The position numbers were made by a program, and so were the translations under genes. Below are positions 33,964-42,703 of a stretch of 64,000 nt of DNA, one piece after another. Source of the stretch: CAKZNE01 sp002695025 (GTDB lineage Bacteria; Bacteroidota; Bacteroidia; Flavobacteriales; Schleiferiaceae); the NCBI GenBank assembly GCA_913043285.1, contig CAJWML010000004.1, positions 62,001 to 126,000 on the forward strand, given 5' to 3'. Under the pieces are notes generated by a model, which saw nothing but the letters and a program-made list of their open reading frames with translations, was not told the DNA's origin and did not search any database. The number at the start of each line of letters is the position of its first letter. The first letter of the stretch is position 1.

Positions 33964-35214
33964 TCAAAGGCCGAAAGCCTCTTTTACTTTGTCTACATAA
34001 TCCAGTTTTTCCCAGGTAAACAGTTCTACGTCCACTTTATGTTCTTCTCCGTTGGTACGGAAGGTCTTAGTAATGGTTTCTGATTCGCGACCCATGTGAC
34101 CGTAAGCAGCGGTTTCAGAATAGATCGGGTTCCTGAGCTTAAGTCTTTGCTCAATGATGCCCGGGCGCATATCAAAGATGGACGAAACTTTATCGGCAAT
34201 TTCTCCATCCGACATTCCCACTTTGGAGGTACCGTAGGTGTCCACAAAAATTCCCATGGGCTCCACCACACCAATTGCGTAGGAAACCTGCACCAGGATT
34301 TGGTCGGCTACACCGGCAGCTACCAGGTTTTTAGCGATGTGACGGGTGGCGTAAGCAGCTGACCTGTCCACCTTACTGGGGTCTTTTCCAGAAAATGCAC
34401 CACCACCATGAGCGCCCTTACCACCGTACGTATCCACAATGATCTTGCGACCGGTAAGTCCTGCATCACCGTGTGGGCCACCTATCACAAATTTCCCGGT
34501 AGGGTTAATATGGTATGTAATATTGCCTTCAAAAAGTTTCTGTAACTCCGGTTTCAGCTGTGCTTTAACACGGGGTATCAACAAGCGGGTAATATCCTCC
34601 CGGATCTTGCGGGCCATAGTTTCATCATCCCCAAAGTCGTCATGTTGGGTAGAGATCACGATATCCTTGATCTTCTGAGGTACATGATCATCGGAATATT
34701 CAATGGTAACCTGAGATTTGGCGTCAGGGCGCAAATAGGTGATATCTTTATTTTCCCTGCGCATGGCGGCCAGCTCCTGTAGTAGCTTGTGGCTGAGGTC
34801 AAGGGCCAGGGGCATGTAATTGTCTGTTTCGTTGGTGGCAAAGCCAAACATCATTCCCTGATCACCCGCACCTTGTTCTTCCGGTTTACCACGGTCCACA
34901 CCCCGGTTAATATCCGGAGACTGCTCATGTAAGGCGGAAAGTACTCCACAGCTATCCGCAGAGAACATATATTCTCCCTTGGTATACCCAATCCGTTTGA
35001 TCACCTCACGGGCTACAGTCTGCACATCTACATAAGCACTGGATTTGATCTCCCCGGCCAGAACTACCTGACCCGTAGTAACCAATGTTTCACAGGCCAC
35101 TTTGGAGTTTTTGTCATAAGCGAGGAAATGGTCAATGATAGCATCGGATATCTGATCAGCGATTTTATCAGGATGCCCTTCAGATACAGATTCTGAAGTA
35201 AATAAATAAGCCAT
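33964..35214 (-). CDS. metK: S-adenosylmethionine synthetase
   Basis: This 416-residue enzyme makes SAM from methionine and ATP. The signatures GHPDKIADQISDAI, GAGDQGMMFGFATNET, GGPHGDAGLTGRKIIVDTYGG (in part) and GGGAFSGKDPSKVDRSAAY are intact, giving the Mg, K and ATP sites. The leader upstream (35215-35330) matches a SAM-II riboswitch, so the enzyme's own product should repress it. It is convergent with ilvE. Confidence 0.98.
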   Translation of the reverse strand: MAYLFTSESVSEGHPDKIADQISDAIIDHFLAYDKNSKVACETLVTTGQVVLAGEIKSSAYVDVQTVAREVIKRIGYTKGEYMFSADSCGVLSALHEQSPDINRGVDRGKPEEQGAGDQGMMFGFATNETDNYMPLALDLSHKLLQELAAMRRENKDITYLRPDAKSQVTIEYSDDHVPQKIKDIVISTQHDDFGDDETMARKIREDITRLLIPRVKAQLKPELQKLFEGNITYHINPTGKFVIGGPHGDAGLTGRKIIVDTYGGKGAHGGGAFSGKDPSKVDRSAAYATRHIAKNLVAAGVADQILVQVSYAIGVVEPMGIFVDTYGTSKVGMSDGEIADKVSSIFDMRPGIIEQRLKLRNPIYSETAAYGHMGRESETITKTFRTNGEEHKVDVELFTWEKLDYVDKVKEAFGL

Positions 35215-35266
35215 ACAGGTATGTTTTAGTATTTAAGATCCGGAAAAGAATTTGGCAGGCTATGGG

Positions 35267-35330
35267 GCTAAAGATCACTGCTTTAGCTTTTTTTTTATGT
35301 GGTTGCAATCAGCCAAATCATTCCACCGGG
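35267..35330 (-). promoter_or_regulatory. SAM-II-like riboswitch in the metK leader
   Basis: On the minus strand P1 is GTGG (35326-35323) with CCAC (35302-35299). The loop contains GATTT (35319-35315) and ATTGCAA (35309-35303), both hallmarks of SAM-II. After an A-rich joint comes GCTAAA (35287-35282), which can pair with TTTGGC in the loop (35317-35312) to make the class's pseudoknot. GCTAAAG can also pair with CTTTAGC at 35273-35267 in an alternative 7-bp hairpin. Just after this, CCATA could pair with the TATGG that includes the metK start codon. The order of elements and the gene controlled support the call; the class match is by eye. Confidence 0.83.
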
Positions 35331-35335
35331 GGCGG

Positions 35336-35365
35336 CAAATGTAGAAAGAATATTCAATAAAATAA
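35336..35365 (-). promoter_or_regulatory. Promoter of metK
   Basis: On the minus strand TACATTTG (35343-35336) fits TAnnTTTG, with TTA (35365-35363) 19 bases upstream instead of TTG. Transcription would begin near 35329, right at the 5' end of the SAM-II-like aptamer. Confidence 0.65.
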
Positions 35366-35431
35366 CCCTCCGAGGATCAACGGAGATTATTAGTGGCAAC
35401 GTTTTTGGTTTTGTATCCGCAAACCTCAAGT

Positions 35432-36364
35432 ATGAACCACAAAATACCATTCTATTCAATACTGGTTGCGGGTATTCTTTCTTCCTGTAAAATTTATCGC
35501 AACGCCTATACTCCAACCTATCCTAATATTACCACCGTTGCAGTGGAAGATCCCGGCCTGGTATTTTACCCTGAAGTACGCCTGCCTGACAGGGCCTTTA
35601 TTGAAATGGGAACTTTTACCCTGAGTTCCCGAAGTGTTCCGGGAGGAAATGTATTGCAACATCTTCCCACCCGTTTGGCCAGGCAAGGCTTTGATGGAGC
35701 CATCATTTTGGATAAACAGGTTTATTATGAGCAGGATGAAGAAAGCGCCCATCGTAGAGACATAAACCGTTACAATGAGGTTACCTACATGGGCTTTGTT
35801 TACTCTGAAAACCTGGATCGGCTGAAGGGTACCTTAAAGGAAATATTGATCCGGTTGGAGGAAAAAGATAGTGCTATTTCTACGGCCAGGGTTACGTTTG
35901 ATCTTAAAAGGCAGATAAACTCAGTAGAAGGAGATAAAGAACTATATCGCGAAGCCCGATTGATACAGCCCTGGTTTTTTCTGGATCAGCAAAACGGGGC
36001 CTGGAAGTATTGCTATGACCGGGGGCGTTATCCAGATAGGATCTTTCACAGTGGAGAGGAGTATTATAAGTTCCTGTTCAACAATGAAAATCCGGAATGG
36101 CATTACTATACTCGCAAAGGCGAGTTTGGAAAGGGTAAAACCAGACTATACCTGCAAGCCCATACCGGGTTTCCTGTGGTGGAAAGAGTAGTTGTGGGTG
36201 CTGATGTGGATATGGTCTACACCGTATATGAAGAAGAAAGGTTGAAGGAGCAACTCTGGGAACAGGATACCAAAGGAAGAAAGATACATTACATCTACTC
36301 ATACCGTACCCTGGAAGATATACCACAGACCTTGGTGGTGTATCCCGATGATTTGGCTAAGTAA
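35432..36364 (+). CDS. Lipoprotein of unknown function
   Basis: About 310 residues from the ATG at 35432, chosen because it yields a lipobox signal peptide (MNHKIPFYSILVAGILSSC); an earlier in-frame ATG at 35393 would spoil it. The N-terminal half has a compact alpha/beta part (FIEMGTFTLSSRSVPGGN, LARQGFDGAIILDK). The C-terminal half is rich in Tyr, Arg and Lys, with KGEFGKGKTRLYLQ. I do not recognise a family. It is divergent from metK, and its stop is 26 bases from the convergent CoA-transferase gene with no terminator visible. Confidence 0.75.
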   Translation: MNHKIPFYSILVAGILSSCKIYRNAYTPTYPNITTVAVEDPGLVFYPEVRLPDRAFIEMGTFTLSSRSVPGGNVLQHLPTRLARQGFDGAIILDKQVYYEQDEESAHRRDINRYNEVTYMGFVYSENLDRLKGTLKEILIRLEEKDSAISTARVTFDLKRQINSVEGDKELYREARLIQPWFFLDQQNGAWKYCYDRGRYPDRIFHSGEEYYKFLFNNENPEWHYYTRKGEFGKGKTRLYLQAHTGFPVVERVVVGADVDMVYTVYEEERLKEQLWEQDTKGRKIHYIYSYRTLEDIPQTLVVYPDDLAK

Positions 36365-36389
36365 ACTTCACTCGACTTTTATAGGAGCC

Positions 36390-37661
36390 TTAGAGTTTTT
36401 TGAACCTTTCCCATGCCGTTTTCTCCAGGGCGTCACGGTGTTGCGGATGAGCAATATCGATCAAAGCCTTTGCCCGCTGTTTCAGGTTTTGCCCGTATAA
36501 GTTTACAATACCGTATTCCGTGGCCACATAGTGTACATTGGCCCGGGTAGTGACTACGCCTGCTCCAGGCTTCAATATGGCTGATATCTTGGAGTCGCCA
36601 CTACGCGTGGTAGAAGGTAGGGCAATGATCGGTTTTCCACCTTCGGATAATGAAGCTCCCCGTATAAAGTCAATTTGCCCACCTACCCCTGAATATATGC
36701 GGGTGCCGATGGAGTCGGCATTTACCTGTCCGGTAATATCCACTTCAATGGCGCTGTTGATGCTGGTCATTTTAGGGAGTTTCCGGATAACCTTGGTGTC
36801 GTTCACATATTCAATATCCAGCATACGAACGGCAGGGTTGTCGTCCACAAAATCGTACAGTTTCCGTGTTCCTATCAAAAAGCCGGAAACGATGGCCCCC
36901 CGGTGGAATTTTTTCTGAGAATTGTTAATGACTCCTTTTTCAACCAGGGGTATAACCCCATCTGAAAACATCTCGGTATGCACACCCAGGTTTTTGTGAT
37001 TACCCAGGTAGTGCAGCACTGCATCCGGTATAGAGCCGATCCCCATTTGCAGAGTGGCTCCGTCTTCTATTACACCGGCTACGTGTTCTCCTATTTTCTT
37101 TTCTACCTCCCCAAGAATTGCTGGCGGATGTTCCGGTAATTCAGTTTCTTGTTCCACATAGGCATCTATGGTGTTGATGTGAATAAAGGCATCTCCACCT
37201 GTGCGGGGCATGCGCGGGTTTACCTGGGCTATGATCAATTCGGCCTTGTCCAAGGCAGCCCGGGTGGCATCTACGGAAACACCAAGACTACAATAGCCTT
37301 TTTTATCCGGAGGGCTTACTTGGATAAGAGCTACGTTTATGGGAATGATACCGTTCCGTATCATTACGGGGACTTCGCTCAAAAAGCAAGGGATGAAGTT
37401 GGCCCGCCCCTGTGCCACGGCTTCACGCAGATTTTTACCGATGAAAAGGGCATTTACCTTAAATACATCCTGGTATTGTTCATCAGCATAGGTGGCGGGA
37501 CCTTCCGTATGTAACTGGTAAATGGTAATATCAGACAACTCAGAGGCTCTTTCCACCAATGCTTCGGTAAGGATAGTAGGGGTTGCTGCAGCGGTATGGA
37601 TAAAAATATTGGATCCAGGTTTGATCCCGGAAACGGCTTCCAGGGCGGTGGCGTACTTCAT
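36390..37661 (-). CDS. Acetyl-CoA hydrolase / 4-hydroxybutyrate CoA-transferase family protein
   Basis: About 423 residues. The start at 37661 (MKYATALEAVSGIKPGSNIFIH) fits the family; the upstream ATG at 37697 adds 12 residues and lies ahead of a promoter-like box (TAGGTTTG, 37684-37677). The motifs MGIGSIPDAVLHYL, GGQIDFIRGASLSEGGKP and VATEYGIVNLYGQNLKQRAKALIDIAHP are those of the Cat1/AbfT group, with the catalytic Glu in the first half. It moves CoA between acyl groups such as acetate, butyrate or succinate. It has no pathway neighbours here, so its substrate is open. Confidence 0.9.
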   Translation of the reverse strand: MKYATALEAVSGIKPGSNIFIHTAAATPTILTEALVERASELSDITIYQLHTEGPATYADEQYQDVFKVNALFIGKNLREAVAQGRANFIPCFLSEVPVMIRNGIIPINVALIQVSPPDKKGYCSLGVSVDATRAALDKAELIIAQVNPRMPRTGGDAFIHINTIDAYVEQETELPEHPPAILGEVEKKIGEHVAGVIEDGATLQMGIGSIPDAVLHYLGNHKNLGVHTEMFSDGVIPLVEKGVINNSQKKFHRGAIVSGFLIGTRKLYDFVDDNPAVRMLDIEYVNDTKVIRKLPKMTSINSAIEVDITGQVNADSIGTRIYSGVGGQIDFIRGASLSEGGKPIIALPSTTRSGDSKISAILKPGAGVVTTRANVHYVATEYGIVNLYGQNLKQRAKALIDIAHPQHRDALEKTAWERFKKL

Positions 37662-37779
37662 GACAATAATTTTAAGCAAACCTAAAGGAGCCGGCACATT
37701 AAAAAAATGAGTTTTAACAGCTTTTCAATTTTTTTGAGCGGGATTTTCCTCAATTACCCCATACAGGGTGATTAACGAC

Positions 37780-37810
37780 TTGTTTTTTAAAAGCCCGTCT
37801 TTTACATTTG
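37780..37810 (+). promoter_or_regulatory. Promoter of the metH-metF operon
   Basis: TTG (37780-37782) and TACATTTG (37803-37810) are 20 bases apart, matching the Bacteroidota consensus. The start point would fall near 37816, exactly at the 5' end of the SAM-I aptamer. Confidence 0.8.
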
Positions 37811-37815
37811 CCAAA

Positions 37816-37918
37816 GACTTATCCAGAAAGACTGAGGGATTGGGCCCTATGATGTCTTAGCAACCCGGGCTAGCCGGGTGCTACCTCCCACTCCGAATAT
37901 TTCGGAGAAAGATAAGGT
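37816..37918 (+). promoter_or_regulatory. SAM-I (S-box) riboswitch upstream of metH
   Basis: The P1 strands are CTTATC (37818-37823) and GATAAG (37911-37916). Between them are the conserved S-box parts: GAGGGATTGGGCCC, TATGATGTCTTAGCAACC and a GGGCTAGCCGGGTGCTACC helix, then the P4 hairpin CTCCGAATATTTCGGAG. It sits 62 bases before the metH start. No terminator follows, so control is probably at translation: GTCATAG (37957-37963) can pair with CTATGAC (37979-37985), which contains the start codon. Confidence 0.92.
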
Positions 37919-37980
37919 GAGTTCCAAGAACACATCCTTTAAACATAATCTGGTAAGTCATAGCTTAATAAAAGAAGACT

Positions 37981-39018
37981 ATGACACAAATTAATTCAGC
38001 TTCAACGGCTTTAGAACGTCTGAAGCAGGAAGCATCCAAACGGATACTGGTGCTTGATGGTGCTATGGGCACCATGATCCAGGGTTTTAAACCTACCGAA
38101 GAAGATTACCGGGGAGAGCGCTTCAAAGACTATCCTCATGAACTTAAGGGAAATAACGACTTGCTGAGTATCACCCAGCCGGCTATGATACGCTCTATCC
38201 ATGCCCAGTACCTGGAGGCCGGGGCCGATATCATAGAGACCAATACTTTCAATGCCAATCGTGTTTCCATGGCGGATTATTATATGGAAGATCTGGTTCC
38301 GGAGCTCAATTATCAATCAGCAAAACTGGCGCGTGAGGTGGCGGATGAATTTACCGCCCGCGAACCGCATAAACCGCGGTTTGTAGCGGGTTCCATAGGA
38401 CCAACCAATAAAACGGCTAGTATATCACCTGATGTAAATGACCCTGCTTACCGTGCTATAGATTTTGATACGCTGGCCCGGTATTTTAAAGAACAGGCTG
38501 CTGCTCTTGTAAAGGGAGGTGTGGATATGCTACTGGTTGAAACCGTCATTGATACTTTAAATGCCAAGGCGGCCTTATTTGCAATAACCGAACTCTTTGA
38601 TGAATTGGGTTATGAACTCCCGGTCATGGTATCCGGGACGATAACCGATGCCAGCGGACGGATACTTTCCGGCCAAACGGCTGAGGCTTTTCTCGTGAGT
38701 CTCTCGCATGTAGACCTTTTTTCAATCGGGCTGAACTGCGCTTTAGGTGCTAAACAGTTGCGCCCGTACCTGCAGGTGCTGTCCAGGGAAGCACCTTTTC
38801 ATATAAGTGCCCATCCCAATGCCGGTTTACCCAATGCTTTCGGTGAATATGATCAAAGTCCGGAGAATATGGCCGATCAGATCCGCGAATTCCTGGATCT
38901 CAACCTGGTGAATATCATTGGAGGCTGCTGCGGAACCAACCCGGATCATATTAAGGCTATTGCGAAGCTGGCCGCACAATACGCTCCGCGTAAAGTACCT
39001 AACGATATTGCCGTATGA
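37981..39018 (+). CDS. metH: Methionine synthase, homocysteine-binding part (split MetH N-terminal)
   Basis: This 345-residue protein is the homocysteine S-methyltransferase domain of cobalamin-dependent methionine synthase. It contains LDGAMGTMIQGFKP, the AGADIIETNTFNANR motif and the three zinc Cys ligands, one in GLNCALGAKQL near residue 252 and two in GGCCGTN near 315. It ends where the folate-binding domain starts in full-length MetH, and the remainder is encoded by the next gene through an ATGA overlap. It activates homocysteine for methylation. Confidence 0.95.
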   Translation: MTQINSASTALERLKQEASKRILVLDGAMGTMIQGFKPTEEDYRGERFKDYPHELKGNNDLLSITQPAMIRSIHAQYLEAGADIIETNTFNANRVSMADYYMEDLVPELNYQSAKLAREVADEFTAREPHKPRFVAGSIGPTNKTASISPDVNDPAYRAIDFDTLARYFKEQAAALVKGGVDMLLVETVIDTLNAKAALFAITELFDELGYELPVMVSGTITDASGRILSGQTAEAFLVSLSHVDLFSIGLNCALGAKQLRPYLQVLSREAPFHISAHPNAGLPNAFGEYDQSPENMADQIREFLDLNLVNIIGGCCGTNPDHIKAIAKLAAQYAPRKVPNDIAV

Positions 39019-41675
39019 AGTTAGCAGGTTTAGAACCTCTTAATATTTCCCGGGCTGCCAATTTCATCAACATTGGTGAGCGAACTAATGTAACAGGCTC
39101 CCGCAAGTTTCTGAAGCTCATACAGGAGGGAAACTTTGATGAGGCACTGGAGGTGGCCCGTGACCAGGTAGAAGGTGGCGCCCAGATCATAGATGTGAAT
39201 ATGGATGAAGGTATGTTGGATGGTAAGGCAGCCATGGTGCGCTTCCTCAACCTGATGGCTGCTGAACCGGATATTGCCCGGGTACCAGTTATGATAGATT
39301 CTTCCAAATGGGAAATCCTGGAAGCTGGTTTGAAATGTGTACAGGGAAAATCGGTGGTCAACTCCATTAGCCTTAAGAGTGGAGAGGAGGAATTCATAAT
39401 GCAGGCAAGGCTCATTAAGCGCTATGGAGCTGCAGTAATTGTTATGGCGTTTGATGAGAAGGGCCAGGCTGATACCTATGAGCGAAGGATAGAGATATGC
39501 AAAAGATCGTATGACCTGTTGGTGGAAGAGGTAGGCTTCAAGGCATCCGATATCATTTTTGACCCTAATATTTTCCCAGTGGCTACCGGTATTGAAGAGC
39601 ATCGAAGGAATGCCCTGGATTTTTTCAATGCCACCCAGTGGATCAAAAACAATCTGCCCCACGCCAAAGTGAGTGGAGGAGTAAGCAATGTTTCCTTCAG
39701 TTTCCGGGGTAACCAGCCCGTACGTGAAGCCATGCACGCAGCCTTCCTATATCATGGGATCCGCCACGGTATGGACATGGGCATTGTAAACCCTACCATG
39801 CTGGAGGTATACGAACAAGTTCCTAAAGACCTGATGGAAAGGGTGGAGGATGTGCTGCTGGACAGAAGAGATGATGCCACGGAAAGACTTCTTGAGTTTG
39901 CCGAAACCTTTAAGGGGGAGACCAAAACCCGTGAAAAGGACCTGGCCTGGCGCGAAGCACCTGTGCAGAAACGTATAGAGCATGCTTTGGTAAAAGGTGT
40001 AGTAGATCACATTGAAGAAGATGTGGAGGAGGCCCGAAAACATTATGAAAGGACCCTGGAAGTAATTGAAGGCCCTTTAATGGACGGGATGAACGTGGTG
40101 GGAGACCTTTTCGGCTCAGGCAAGATGTTCCTCCCACAGGTTGTAAAGTCAGCACGGGTAATGAAGAAGGCCGTAGCTTACCTGGAACCCTACCTGGAAG
40201 AAGAAAAGAAAACGCAAAAGGATAGCCGGAAAAAAGGAAAAATACTGCTGGCCACCGTAAAGGGTGATGTTCATGATATCGGAAAGAACATTGTAGGGGT
40301 GGTACTGGCCTGTAATAATTTTGAGATCGTAGACCTGGGAGTAATGGTTCCCCTGGAAAAGATACTTCAGGCAGCTGTAGAAGAAGAAGTGGACGTGATC
40401 GGGCTCAGTGGTTTGATCACCCCATCGCTGGATGAAATGATCTATGTAGCGCGTGAAATGGAACGACAGGGGTTTAAAACACCTTTAATGATAGGAGGAG
40501 CTACTACGTCTCGGGCGCATACAGCGGTCAAGATATTCCCTGAATATTCCGGTATTGTAGTACATGTGAATGACGCCAGCCGTAGTGTTCCCATTGCTCA
40601 GACCCTCGCTTCTTCGGAGGCCTCGGTGGGCTTTCATGAGAACCTGAAAGGTGAGTACACCAGGCTTCGTGAAGGTTACCTGCAAAAAGCTTCGGCCAAA
40701 GAATACCTCTCCCTGGAGGAAGCACGGCAAAAGAAATTAAAGCTGGAATTTAAAGGTAACATCTCCACACCAGCCAGGCTGGGCGTTTTCAAGTTTGAGG
40801 ATTATGACCTTGCGGAGATCCGGAACTATATAGACTGGACACCCTTCTTCATGACGTGGGAGCTGCATGGAAAATTCCCGGCCATCCTGGAAGATACGGT
40901 GGTAGGTGAAGAAGCCAACTCACTGTACAGGGATGCCAACGCCATACTGGATGAGATAATTGACCGGAAACTACTTACGGCCAATGGAGTGGCTGGTATA
41001 TTCCCGGCCGCCTCCATTGGGGATGATATAAAGGTTTTAAACCCGGAAGATAGCGCACAGGAGATGGCAGTCTTCCGCACTTTACGGCAGCAAAGCAAAA
41101 AGGCCGCTGATGCCCCCAATATAGCCCTGAGTGATTTTCTTGCTCCCGAAGACAGCGATCAACAGGATTATGTGGGAGCTTTTGCCGTAACGGCAGGTTT
41201 GGGTATTGAAAAACTGGTAGATGCGTACGAGGCACAACATGATGATTATAAAAGCATCCTGGTGAAGGCCCTGGCTGATCGCCTTGCAGAGGCTTTTGCA
41301 GAACTATTACATCACAAAGTGAGAATGGAGATCTGGGCGTATGCTACGGATGAAAACCTGGACAACAGTGAACTGATCAGTGAGAAATACCAGGGAATAC
41401 GGCCGGCACCGGGTTATCCGGCTTGTCCGGACCACCTGGAAAAGAAAACCATTTTCAGCTTGCTGAACGCGGAAGAACTGGGCATAACCCTCACTGATAG
41501 CCTGGCTATGTACCCTGCTTCATCCGTATCCGGCTATTACTTTGCTCATCCGGAAAGCAAATATTTCGGACTGGGCAAGATCGGCCGCGACCAGGTAGAA
41601 GATTACGCCAGCCGCAAGGGCATTTCATATGAGGAAGCGGTAAAGTGGTTACGGCCCAATCTGAATTATGATTAA
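39015..41675 (+). CDS. metH: Methionine synthase, folate-, cobalamin- and SAM-binding part (split MetH C-terminal)
   Basis: This 886-residue protein holds the remaining three MetH modules. Residues 1-280 are the pterin-binding TIM barrel (INIGERTNVTGSRKF), 310-410 the cap helices, 410-540 the cobalamin domain with the lower-ligand motif DVHDIGKNIVG (His about 420) plus GLSGLITPSLDEM and GGATTSRAHTAVKI, and 560-880 the SAM-dependent reactivation domain with RPAPGYPACPDHLEK near 795. It uses 5-methyl-THF as methyl donor. It follows the homocysteine-binding part by a 4-base overlap and precedes metF by 18 bases. Cobalamin could come from the BtuB system at 56-58 kb. Confidence 0.97.
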   Translation: MKLAGLEPLNISRAANFINIGERTNVTGSRKFLKLIQEGNFDEALEVARDQVEGGAQIIDVNMDEGMLDGKAAMVRFLNLMAAEPDIARVPVMIDSSKWEILEAGLKCVQGKSVVNSISLKSGEEEFIMQARLIKRYGAAVIVMAFDEKGQADTYERRIEICKRSYDLLVEEVGFKASDIIFDPNIFPVATGIEEHRRNALDFFNATQWIKNNLPHAKVSGGVSNVSFSFRGNQPVREAMHAAFLYHGIRHGMDMGIVNPTMLEVYEQVPKDLMERVEDVLLDRRDDATERLLEFAETFKGETKTREKDLAWREAPVQKRIEHALVKGVVDHIEEDVEEARKHYERTLEVIEGPLMDGMNVVGDLFGSGKMFLPQVVKSARVMKKAVAYLEPYLEEEKKTQKDSRKKGKILLATVKGDVHDIGKNIVGVVLACNNFEIVDLGVMVPLEKILQAAVEEEVDVIGLSGLITPSLDEMIYVAREMERQGFKTPLMIGGATTSRAHTAVKIFPEYSGIVVHVNDASRSVPIAQTLASSEASVGFHENLKGEYTRLREGYLQKASAKEYLSLEEARQKKLKLEFKGNISTPARLGVFKFEDYDLAEIRNYIDWTPFFMTWELHGKFPAILEDTVVGEEANSLYRDANAILDEIIDRKLLTANGVAGIFPAASIGDDIKVLNPEDSAQEMAVFRTLRQQSKKAADAPNIALSDFLAPEDSDQQDYVGAFAVTAGLGIEKLVDAYEAQHDDYKSILVKALADRLAEAFAELLHHKVRMEIWAYATDENLDNSELISEKYQGIRPAPGYPACPDHLEKKTIFSLLNAEELGITLTDSLAMYPASSVSGYYFAHPESKYFGLGKIGRDQVEDYASRKGISYEEAVKWLRPNLNYD

Positions 41676-41693
41676 CACCTCTATCAACTAAGC

Positions 41694-42647
41694 ATGAAAG
41701 TAATTGAACATATAAAGCAAGCCAAAGAGACCATATTCTCTTTTGAAATATTACCTCCGTTGAAGGGTCAGAATATTCGCGACATCTACAATACCATTGA
41801 TCCCTTGATGGAGTTTAAGCCTCCTTTTGTAAACGTAACCTACCACCGGGAGGAGGTGGTATACAAGCGGTTGAACAATGGATTGCTGGAACAAAAAGTA
41901 GTGCGCAAAAGGCCCGGTACCGTAGGTATTTGTGCTGCCTTGCAAAACCGATACAAGATAGACGCAGTACCGCACATCCTGTGTGGCGGTTTCTCAAGGG
42001 AAGATACCGAGAACGCTTTGATAGACCTGGACTTTCTGGGTATTGAAAACGTACTGGCCTTGCGTGGCGATTCCATCAAGGGAGAGACCTATTTTGTGGC
42101 CGAGAAGAACGGGCACACTTTTGCCTGTGATCTGGTGGGCCAGATATCGGATATGAATAAAGGCATTTACCTCGATGAGGAACTGAAGAATAATACCCCC
42201 ACCAATTTTTGTATTGGGGTGGCCGGCTATCCTGAAAAACACTTTGAAGCACCCAGCATCAATAATGATGTTCAGAATACTTTAAAGAAGGTGCAGCAAG
42301 GAGCCGAATACATTGTAACCCAGTTGTTCTTTGATAATACCCGTTTCTTTGAGTACGTAGAAAAATGCAGGCAGGTGGGTATTTCGGTGCCCATTATTCC
42401 TGGTATAAAGCCCATAGCTACCAAGCGACACCTGAGCCTTTTGCCGCATCGTTTTCATGTGGATATTCCGGATGAATTGGTGAAGTCAGTGGTTAACTGC
42501 AGGGACAATGAGCAAGTAAGGGAAGTTGGCGTAGAGTGGGCTATTCAGCAATGCAAGGAATTAAAAGAGGCTGGGGTGCCGGTGCTCCACTTTTACTCTA
42601 TGGGAAAAGTGGACAACATCCAGACTATTGCCAAGGCCGTTTTTTAA
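41694..42647 (+). CDS. metF: 5,10-methylenetetrahydrofolate reductase
   Basis: This 317-residue FAD-dependent TIM-barrel enzyme makes 5-methyl-THF, the methyl donor for MetH. It has the family motifs FSFEILPPLKG (with the catalytic Glu), FVNVTYHREE, NVLALRGDSIKG and IVTQLFFDNTRFFEYVEKCR. It is the last gene of the metH-metF operon, 18 bases after metH, and ends at a strong terminator. Folate is supplied in part by FolE at 18-19 kb. Confidence 0.96.
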   Translation: MKVIEHIKQAKETIFSFEILPPLKGQNIRDIYNTIDPLMEFKPPFVNVTYHREEVVYKRLNNGLLEQKVVRKRPGTVGICAALQNRYKIDAVPHILCGGFSREDTENALIDLDFLGIENVLALRGDSIKGETYFVAEKNGHTFACDLVGQISDMNKGIYLDEELKNNTPTNFCIGVAGYPEKHFEAPSINNDVQNTLKKVQQGAEYIVTQLFFDNTRFFEYVEKCRQVGISVPIIPGIKPIATKRHLSLLPHRFHVDIPDELVKSVVNCRDNEQVREVGVEWAIQQCKELKEAGVPVLHFYSMGKVDNIQTIAKAVF

Positions 42648-42652
42648 AACAA

Positions 42653-42684
42653 AAAAGGCTGCGCTCTTGAGCGCAGCCTTTTAA
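42653..42684 (+). terminator. Terminator after metF (bidirectional)
   Basis: AAGGCTGCGCTC and GAGCGCAGCCTT form a perfect 12-bp stem around TT, with an A run before it and TTT after it. It separates metF from the convergent LruC-type gene. Confidence 0.9.
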
Positions 42685-42703
42685 CCTTATACGTGTGTTT
42701 CAA

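Noticed and set aside
35267..35296. A perfect plus-strand terminator pattern (GCTAAAG/CTTTAGC then nine T)
   Set aside because: No plus-strand transcript is expected to end here. The same bases are explained better as the pseudoknot strand, the A-rich joint and the alternative hairpin of the SAM-II-like metK leader on the minus strand.
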